From Bradyrhizobium sp. KBS0727 (GTDB taxonomy: Bacteria; Pseudomonadota; Alphaproteobacteria; Rhizobiales; Xanthobacteraceae), in NCBI RefSeq assembly GCF_005937885.2, contig NZ_CP042176.1, forward strand, positions 620,001 through 684,000: DNA of 64,000 nucleotides. Direction: 5' to 3'. The position numbers and the translations under genes were made by a program. The notes under the pieces are model-generated. The model saw only the letters and a program-made list of their open reading frames with translations, searched no databases and had not been told where the DNA came from. Position 1 is the stretch's first letter; each line of letters starts with the position of its first letter. Positions 57,951 to 64,000 of the stretch are shown piece after piece.

Positions 57951-58796
57951 ATGGACGACATCGGTCACAAGAGCGGTCACAAATCCGGCCACCTGATGCT
58001 GATCACCCCGGAACGCGTGTTTTACGCGGGCCTGCTCGGCCGCCCGCGGGCGCGCTGCTCGGGCGCCTTCAATATCTATGTCGCGATCGAGGGCGGGCTG
58101 TGGCTCACCACTGCCGACGGCCGTGAGACCTTTTGTGAACTGGCCGCCGTGTTGCCGAACGTCCGGCACACCATCGCCAGCGACTACCGCTCAGTGATCA
58201 GTCTCGTGATCGAGCCGGAAAGCGTTCCCCCGGGTGTCTTCGAGGATCTCGTCAAGCGTCTCTCGGGACCCGAGAGCGAACATTTCGCCAACCGGATTCG
58301 CGCCGCCCATCGCGCTTTACGCGAGCGCCAGGGCAATGACGATGGCAGCGACGATATCTCCAATGCCGAATTCGATTGCCTGTGCCTCGGCGAGGCGCTG
58401 CCGCGACGCGCGCTCGATCCGCGGGTGGCGCGCTCGATCGTGCAGATCGGAAAATTCTGCGGCGAACCGGTGACGGCGGCAAGCTGCGCCGCGGAGGCGG
58501 GGCTGTCGCCGTCGCGCTTCCTGCATCTGTTCAAGGAAGAGACCGGAATCTCGTTCCGCTCGTTCCGCGCCTGGAAGCGCGCGCGGCATCTGCTGCACTT
58601 CGCCAACCAGGACATCAACCTCGCGCATCTCGCGCAGGATATCGGCTATCCCGACTCGACGCATTTCAGCCACTCGATCCGCCGCTTCTACGGCTTGAAG
58701 CCGCGGGCGATCTTTTCCGGCTCGCGCGACCTTGCGATCTATTCGAGCGGTCGCACCGAGGCCGACAATAGCGCATGGACGCAAGAAGCCAGTTGA
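57951..58796 (+). CDS. AraC-family transcriptional regulator
   Basis: The 281-residue regulator has an N-terminal cupin-like sensing region and a C-terminal pair of helix-turn-helix motifs (VTAASCAAEAGLSPSRFLHL and NLAHLAQDIGYPDSTHFSHS, then RRFYGLKPR). It sits within the catabolic run and probably controls it. AGGAGG lies about 12 bases before the ATG. The ligand is unknown. Confidence 0.88.
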   Translation: MDDIGHKSGHKSGHLMLITPERVFYAGLLGRPRARCSGAFNIYVAIEGGLWLTTADGRETFCELAAVLPNVRHTIASDYRSVISLVIEPESVPPGVFEDLVKRLSGPESEHFANRIRAAHRALRERQGNDDGSDDISNAEFDCLCLGEALPRRALDPRVARSIVQIGKFCGEPVTAASCAAEAGLSPSRFLHLFKEETGISFRSFRAWKRARHLLHFANQDINLAHLAQDIGYPDSTHFSHSIRRFYGLKPRAIFSGSRDLAIYSSGRTEADNSAWTQEAS

Positions 58797-58854
58797 TGCC
58801 GGCCGCATGATCGCGAAAGCAATCCAAAGCTTCCGCACATCAAAAGGCTGATCC

Positions 58855-59721
58855 ATGGGCGACAAGGCCGTCATTACCTGCTCGCTGAACGGCGTGCTGA
58901 CCGATCCGAAACAGCACAACGTGCCTGTCACGCCCGAGCAGATGGCGCGCGAGGCCAAGGCCGCGTTCAACGCCGGCGCCAGCGTCATGCATGTCCATCT
59001 GCGCCAGCAGGAGCCGAACAAGGGCCACCTGCCGTCTTGGGACGTCAGCGTGTCAAAAGAGATCCAGCAGGCGATCCGCGAGGCCTGTCCGGGCGTCATC
59101 ATCAACCACACCACGGGTACGTCGGGGCCGAATTATCAAGGCGCGCTCGATTGTGTGCGCGAGACCAGGCCCGAGATCGCGGCCTGCAACGCCGGCTCGC
59201 TGAACTATCTCAAGGTCAAGTCCGACAATACCTGGGCATGGCCGCCGATGATGTTCGATAACGCGGTCGAGAAGGTGCAGGACTATCTCGACGTCATGAA
59301 AGTGGCCGGGACGATCCCGGAATTCGAATGCTTCGACGTCGGCATCGTGCGCTGCGTCAACATGTACCGGCAGACCGGGATGTATGCCGGGCCGCTGGAG
59401 TATAATTTCGTGATGGGCGTCGCCTCCGGCATGCCGGCCGATCCGGAACTGCTGCCGATCCTGTTGAAGCTGAAGCTACCGGATGCGCGCTGGCAGGTCA
59501 CCGCGATCGGGCGTGGCGAAATCTGGCCGCTGCACCAGCGCTGCGCTGATTTGGGCGGCCACCTGCGCACCGGCCTCGAAGACACCTTCTATCTCGCCGA
59601 CGGCACCAAAGTGACCTCGAACGGGCAGTTGATCGAAGCCATCGCCGCCTGTGCCCGGCGCGCCGGCCGCGAGATCGCCAGCCCCGCCGAAGCGCGGCAG
59701 ATTTTCGGGACCAGGCATTAA
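58855..59721 (+). CDS. BKACE-family (DUF849) beta-keto acid cleavage enzyme
   Basis: The 288-residue enzyme cleaves a 3-keto acid with acetyl-CoA, giving acetoacetyl-CoA and another CoA ester. The family metal site is visible in VMHVHLRQ and IINHTTGTSG. Family members have many substrates, including 3-keto-5-aminohexanoate, carnitine derivatives and others, so the acid cannot be named. It follows the AraC gene by 58 bases. The ATG is preceded by a weak site. Confidence 0.88.
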   Translation: MGDKAVITCSLNGVLTDPKQHNVPVTPEQMAREAKAAFNAGASVMHVHLRQQEPNKGHLPSWDVSVSKEIQQAIREACPGVIINHTTGTSGPNYQGALDCVRETRPEIAACNAGSLNYLKVKSDNTWAWPPMMFDNAVEKVQDYLDVMKVAGTIPEFECFDVGIVRCVNMYRQTGMYAGPLEYNFVMGVASGMPADPELLPILLKLKLPDARWQVTAIGRGEIWPLHQRCADLGGHLRTGLEDTFYLADGTKVTSNGQLIEAIAACARRAGREIASPAEARQIFGTRH

Positions 59722-59732
59722 CGGCACACACC

Positions 59733-59810
59733 GTCATTCCGGGGCGATGCGAAGCATCGAACCCGGAATCTCGAGGTTCCGGGTTCGTCCTTCGGACGCC
59801 CCGGAACGAC
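59733..59810. repeat. Mosaic palindromic repeat, GTCATTCCGGGG family
   Basis: Outer ends GTCATTCCGGGG and CCCCGGAACGAC. Modules are GATGCGAAGCATC, CCCGGAATCTCGAGGTTCCGGG and GTCCTTCGGAC. It ends 17 bases before the acyl-CoA synthetase start and so abuts its ribosome site. Confidence 0.85.
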
Positions 59811-59827
59811 AAGAGGAGATCATCGGC

Positions 59828-61429
59828 ATGACCAACCTCACCGCAACCGGCGGCGTGCCTGGGCCGGGCCGGATCGGCCGCGTCGCGATCGGCGATTTGC
59901 TCAAGCGCGCGGCGGCGCGGTTTCCCGATCGCGTGGCGCTGACCGACGGCGCGCGCCGCGTCACCTTCACCGAGATCGAGCGCGACGCCAACCGCTTCGC
60001 CAACTATCTTGTTGGACGCGGGTTGAGGCCGGGCGACAAGATTTCGACGATCTGCAACAACTCGGTCGAATTCGTCAAAGCGCTGTTCGGCATTCACCGC
60101 GCCGGCCTGGTCTGGGTGCCCATCAACACCATGCTCGGCCCGGTCGATATGGACTACATCCTCGACCATGCCGAGGTTCGCTTCGCATTGATCGACGATG
60201 TCATGCATGCGCAGCCCGACCGCCGCGCCGCGCTGGAAAGGCGCGGCATGCAGATGATCGCGATCGATCTCGCCGGCAACGTCGCAGCGACGGGGCTTGA
60301 GAACTTCACCGATCTGATCAAGGACCAGTCCGAGATCGAACCCGAGATCGATTTCGACGACCGCGACCTCGCGATGATCATCTACACCTCGGGCACCACC
60401 TCGCGGCCGAAGGGCGCGATGCATTGCCACCTGGCCGTGGTGATGGCCGTGATGAGCAACGCCATCGAGATGAAGCTCGGCCGCGAAGACGGCATCACCG
60501 GGCAGTTTCCGCTGTTCCATTGCGCCGGCCATGTGCTGCTGCTGAGCTATCTGTCGGTCGGCGGGCGGATGGCGCTGATGCGCGGTTTCGATCCCGTGGT
60601 CTGCATGGAAGCCATCGTCCGCGACAAGCTCACGGTATTCGTCGGGCTGTCGCTGATGTACCAGGCCATCCTCGATCACCCGCGCCGCAAGGAGTTCGAC
60701 CTCTCGGGCTTGCGGACCTGCATCTACACCATGGCGCCGATGGGCCGTCCGCTGCTGGAGCGCGCGATATCAGACATGTGTCCGAACTTCGTGCTCACCT
60801 CGGGTCAGACCGAGATGTATCCGGCCACCACGATGTCGCAACCGGACCGCCAACTCGAACGCTTCGGCAATTACTGGGGTGAATCGCTGATCGTCAACGA
60901 GACCGCTATTATGGACGACAACGGCAACCTGCTGCCGCGCGGCGAGGCCGGCGAACTCGTGCATCGCGGGCCGAACGTGATGATGGGCTACTACAAGGAC
61001 CCGAAGGCGACCGAAGAGGCGCGCAAGTTCGGCTGGCATCATACCGGCGACCTCGCCTTGATCGACGCGCACGGCGAGGTGCTGTTCCTCGACCGCAAGA
61101 AGGACATGATCAAGTCCGGCGGTGAGAACGTCGCCTCCGTCAAGATCGAGGAGACGCTGCTGGCCCATCCCGCGGTGCAGAACGCCGCGGTCGTCGGCCT
61201 GCCGCATCCGCAATGGGGCGAGGCGGTATCCGCCTTCGTCAAGCTGAAGCCGGGTGCCCAGGCCGATGAAGCCGCGATTGCCGAACATTGCCGCAAGCAT
61301 CTCGGCGGCTTCCAGGTGCCGAAATTCATTCGCATCCTCGACGAAATGCCGATGACCGCGACCGGGAAATTGCGCAAGGTAGAATTGCGCCAGTCCTTCA
61401 GCGAACATTTTACCGGGAAGAGTGCGTGA
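59828..61429 (+). CDS. AMP-dependent acyl-CoA synthetase
   Basis: The 533-residue ANL ligase has the signature MIIYTSGTTSRPKGAMHCH, then HTGDLALIDAHGEVLFLDRK, SGGENVASVKIEE and the C-terminal lysine motif ATGKLRKVEL. It activates an acid of the same pathway as the neighbouring enzymes. AGAGGAG precedes the ATG at 59828 by 10 bases; the frame is open upstream through the repeat to 59651 without meaning. Confidence 0.9.
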   Translation: MTNLTATGGVPGPGRIGRVAIGDLLKRAAARFPDRVALTDGARRVTFTEIERDANRFANYLVGRGLRPGDKISTICNNSVEFVKALFGIHRAGLVWVPINTMLGPVDMDYILDHAEVRFALIDDVMHAQPDRRAALERRGMQMIAIDLAGNVAATGLENFTDLIKDQSEIEPEIDFDDRDLAMIIYTSGTTSRPKGAMHCHLAVVMAVMSNAIEMKLGREDGITGQFPLFHCAGHVLLLSYLSVGGRMALMRGFDPVVCMEAIVRDKLTVFVGLSLMYQAILDHPRRKEFDLSGLRTCIYTMAPMGRPLLERAISDMCPNFVLTSGQTEMYPATTMSQPDRQLERFGNYWGESLIVNETAIMDDNGNLLPRGEAGELVHRGPNVMMGYYKDPKATEEARKFGWHHTGDLALIDAHGEVLFLDRKKDMIKSGGENVASVKIEETLLAHPAVQNAAVVGLPHPQWGEAVSAFVKLKPGAQADEAAIAEHCRKHLGGFQVPKFIRILDEMPMTATGKLRKVELRQSFSEHFTGKSA

Positions 61430-61449
61430 TGATGGTCAACCCTATCAAC

Positions 61450-61550
61450 GTCATTCCGGGGCGGCGCGAAGCGTCGAACTCCGATGTGCAATTGCACATC
61501 GGAGAATCTCGAGATTCCGGGTCTGGTCCTTCGGACCATCCCGGAATGAC
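61450..61550. repeat. Mosaic palindromic repeat, GTCATTCCGGGG family
   Basis: Modules are GTCATTCCGGGG, GGCGCGAAGCGTC (a variant), CTCCGATGTGCAATTGCACATCGGAG, GAATCTCGAGATTCC, GGTCCTTCGGACC and CCCGGAATGAC. It ends 15 bases before the carboxylase start codon. Confidence 0.85.
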
Positions 61551-61565
61551 GGAGTGAGATAATTC

Positions 61566-63182
61566 ATGGCTATCCTTGAATCGACGATTGCGACCGGCGG
61601 GGCCGCTTACAAGGCCAACCGCGACGGCATGCTGGCGCTGATCGCGCGGATGCGCATGCTGGAGGAGCGAACGCGAGCCGCTTCCGCCGGCGCCAAGGAT
61701 CGCTTCCACAAGCGCGGCCAGTTGCTGCCGCGCGAGCGCGTGGCGCTGGTGCTCGATCCCGGCACGCCCTTTATCGAACTGTCGACGCTTGCCGGCTACA
61801 TGTTCGACGTGCCGGACGCGGACAAGAGCGTCCCCGGTGGCGGGTTGATCGCCGGGATCGGCTTCGTCGCCGGCATCCGCTGCATGATCAGCGCCAATGA
61901 TTCCGGCATCGATGCCGGCGCGCTGCAGCCTTATGGGCTCGACAAGACGATACGGGTGCAGGAACTGGCGCTGGAGAACAAGCTGCCTTACGTGCAACTG
62001 GTCGAAAGCGCCGGCGCCAATCTGCTGCGTTACCGCGTCGAGGATTTCGTTCGCGGCGGCAACATTTTTCGCAATTTGGCGCGGCTGTCCGCTGCAGGTC
62101 TACCCGTGGTCACCGTGACTCACGGCTCGTCGACGGCAGGCGGCGCCTATCAAACGGGACTGTCCGATTACATCGTGATGGTGCGCGGTCGCACCCGCGC
62201 CTTCCTGGCCGGGCCGCCGCTGCTCAAGGCCGCCACCGGCGAGATTGCGACCGAGGAGGAACTCGGCGGTGCCGAGATGCACACCTCGATTTCCGGGCTC
62301 GGCGATTATCTCGCCGAAGACGACCGCGACGCGTTGCGCATCGCGCGCGACATCATGGCCAATCTGGAATGGGACCGGCCGAAGCCGACTGAGCCCGCCT
62401 GGCGCCCGCCGCGTTACGACCAGGAAGAACTGCTCGGCATCATGGCGATGGACCACAAGCGCCCCGTCGACATGCGGCAGGTGATCGCGCGGATCATCGA
62501 CGATTCCGACTTTACCGAATTCGGCGCCAATTACGGTCCCGCCACCGTCTGCGGTCACGCCCGTATCGAGGGCCAGGCGATCGGGATCATCACCAACAAC
62601 GGGCCGCTCGATGTGCCCGGCGCCAACAAGGCAACGCATTTCATCCAGGCCTGCTGCCAGTCGCGCACGCCGATTCTCTACATGAACAACACGACTGGCT
62701 ACATGGTGGGCAAGGCCTATGAGGAAGCCGGCATGATCAAGCATGGCTCCAAGATGATCCAGGCCGTCACTTCGGCGACAGTGCCGCAGATCACCATCTA
62801 TTGCGGCGCATCGTTCGGCGCCGGCAATTACGGCATGTGCGGCCGCGGCTTCCATCCGCGCTTCTGCTTCTCCTGGCCCAACGCCAAGACCGCGGTTATG
62901 GGCGGCGAACAGGCGGCCGAAACCATGGCGATCGTGACCGAGGCCGCAGCTATCAGGCGCGGCAAGCCGATCGAAAAGGAAAAGCTCGACGCGATGAAGG
63001 CCCAGATAACAGGCGTGTTCGACGGCCAGATGGACGTGTTCTCGACCAGCGCGCGCGTGCTCGACGACGGCGTGATCGACCCGCGCGATACCCGCAGCGT
63101 GCTCTCGGAGGTGCTGGCGATCTGCCGCGAGGCCGAGGCGCGCATCCCCCAGCGCATGCAATTCTCGGTCGCGCGCCCATGA
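61566..63182 (+). CDS. Acyl-CoA carboxylase beta subunit (methylcrotonoyl/geranoyl-CoA type)
   Basis: The 538-residue carboxyltransferase transfers carboxyl from biotin to an acyl-CoA. Its length and motifs, including VVTVTHGSSTAGGAYQTG, GNYGMCGRGFHPRFCFSWP and AKTAVMGGEQAAETMA, best fit the methylcrotonoyl- and geranoyl-CoA carboxylase group rather than propionyl-CoA types. The alpha-subunit start overlaps its stop (ATGA). The likely substrates are branched enoyl-CoAs from leucine or terpenoid acids. Confidence 0.9.
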   Translation: MAILESTIATGGAAYKANRDGMLALIARMRMLEERTRAASAGAKDRFHKRGQLLPRERVALVLDPGTPFIELSTLAGYMFDVPDADKSVPGGGLIAGIGFVAGIRCMISANDSGIDAGALQPYGLDKTIRVQELALENKLPYVQLVESAGANLLRYRVEDFVRGGNIFRNLARLSAAGLPVVTVTHGSSTAGGAYQTGLSDYIVMVRGRTRAFLAGPPLLKAATGEIATEEELGGAEMHTSISGLGDYLAEDDRDALRIARDIMANLEWDRPKPTEPAWRPPRYDQEELLGIMAMDHKRPVDMRQVIARIIDDSDFTEFGANYGPATVCGHARIEGQAIGIITNNGPLDVPGANKATHFIQACCQSRTPILYMNNTTGYMVGKAYEEAGMIKHGSKMIQAVTSATVPQITIYCGASFGAGNYGMCGRGFHPRFCFSWPNAKTAVMGGEQAAETMAIVTEAAAIRRGKPIEKEKLDAMKAQITGVFDGQMDVFSTSARVLDDGVIDPRDTRSVLSEVLAICREAEARIPQRMQFSVARP

Positions 63183-64000
63183 CCATGATGAAGCGGACGC
63201 CGTTCTTCAAGATACTGATCGCCAATCGCGGCGAGATCGCGCTGCGGATCATGCGCACCGCGCGCCGGCTCGGCTATGGCGTGGTTGCAGTCTATTCCGA
63301 TGCCGACCGCGATGCGCTGCATGTCCGCGAGGCCGATCAGGCGGTGCGTATCGGCGAGGCATTGCCGTCGCAATCCTATTTGCGGATCGACGCCATCATC
63401 GCTGCGGCAAAGGCCTCCGGCGCCGGCGCGGTGCATCCCGGTTATGGCTTCCTCGCCGAGAACGAAGATTTTGCGCAGGCCTGCCGCGACGCCGGGCTGG
63501 TGTTCATCGGACCGTCGCCGGAAGCGATCCGGGCGATGGGTAATAAGGCCGGTGCCAAGGACATCATGCTGAAGGCCGGCGTTCCCTGCGTGCCCGGTTA
63601 TCAGGGCGCGGACCAGAGCGACGCCGCGATGCTGAAGGAGGCCAAAAAGATCGGCTTTCCCGTGATGATCAAGGCCGTCGCCGGCGGCGGCGGGCGCGGC
63701 ATGCGGCTGGTCGCGGACGCGGCTGCGTTTCCGGACGCGCTGCGCAGTGCGCGCTCCGAGGCGCAGGGTGCGTTCGGCGATCCCACCGTGATCCTGGAGC
63801 GCGCCATTGTCGATCCCCGGCATATCGAGGTCCAGGTGTTTGGCGACCGCTACGGCAACGCCATTCATCTCGGCGAGCGCGATTGCTCGGTGCAACGCCG
63901 GCACCAGAAACTGATCGAGGAAGCGCCGTCTCCGGCGGTGACGCCGAGACTGCGGGCACGGATGGGCGCGGTCGCCGTCGATGCGGTGAGGGCGCTGCGC
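63179..64000 (+). CDS. Acyl-CoA carboxylase alpha subunit (biotin carboxylase), 3' truncated
   Basis: The frame is open to the right edge; 274 codons are visible. The N-terminal biotin carboxylase domain is clear: ILIANRGEIALRIMRTARRL, GAVHPGYGFLAENEDFAQ, and the ATP-grasp glycine loop IKAVAGGGGRGMR, then ERDCSVQRRHQKLIEEAP. It starts at the ATG overlapping the beta-subunit stop. A C-terminal biotin-carrier domain is expected beyond the window. Confidence 0.94.
   Translation, partial: MTMMKRTPFFKILIANRGEIALRIMRTARRLGYGVVAVYSDADRDALHVREADQAVRIGEALPSQSYLRIDAIIAAAKASGAGAVHPGYGFLAENEDFAQACRDAGLVFIGPSPEAIRAMGNKAGAKDIMLKAGVPCVPGYQGADQSDAAMLKEAKKIGFPVMIKAVAGGGGRGMRLVADAAAFPDALRSARSEAQGAFGDPTVILERAIVDPRHIEVQVFGDRYGNAIHLGERDCSVQRRHQKLIEEAPSPAVTPRLRARMGAVAVDAVRALR

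Overview
The window looks like a chromosomal stretch from a Bradyrhizobium-type alphaproteobacterium (Nitrobacteraceae). This is inferred from high GC, the gene families present (form II CoxL, ACC deaminase with a divergent Lrp-type regulator, class GN sortase pair), EcfG-type promoter motifs before trehalose genes, and many copies of short palindromic intergenic repeats. No database search was possible; every name rests on motifs and recalled family features.

Layout. 0-4.6 kb: tyrosine/homogentisate catabolism (hmgA 3' part, fahA, a DUF1272 protein, an Lrp-type regulator divergent from hppD). 4.7-9.7 kb: a family III CoA-transferase and a coxS-coxL-coxM set for a form II CO-dehydrogenase-like molybdenum hydroxylase. 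10-16.3 kb: a chemoreceptor, then an MFS transporter, otsB and otsA, with an EcfG-like promoter before the MFS gene and another before otsA. 16.4-22.8 kb: tRNA-Ser(GGA) followed by a gene-poor accessory segment (PEBP-like, GcrA-like and GrlR-like proteins, a methyltransferase, an IS110-family element with structured flanks). It ends near a degenerate copy of the tRNA 3' end, which suggests a relic genomic island.

22.8-36.3 kb: DUF2786 protein, S1C protease, SulP-STAS-cNMP transporter, small proteins, acdR/acdS, RecQ, an Hpt protein, a CoxE-like VWA protein with its MoxR/CoxD-like AAA partner, a HAD protein and a trypsin-like protease. 36.4-43.3 kb: an ADP-forming acyl-CoA synthetase, a class GN sortase with its dedicated VIT/VWA target, an XRE regulator and a cold-shock gene. 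43.3-46.2 kb: a branched-chain-amino-acid-type binding protein and an AMP-dependent acyl-CoA synthetase. 46.3-51.8 kb: a second accessory stretch with a long interspersed repeat, a metallo-hydrolase divergent from a LysR regulator, a binding-protein gene remnant, an alpha/beta hydrolase and small membrane proteins. 51.9-64 kb: another binding protein, then ten co-directional genes (three acyl-CoA dehydrogenases, GST, AraC regulator, BKACE enzyme, acyl-CoA synthetase, biotin-dependent carboxylase beta and alpha) that look like one acyl-CoA catabolic locus punctuated by palindromic repeats.

The best leads are the paired EcfG-type promoters over the trehalose genes, the sortase/target pair, the structured RNA-like segment upstream of the IS110 transposase, the relic island at tRNA-Ser, and the mosaic repeats placed just before ribosome binding sites.
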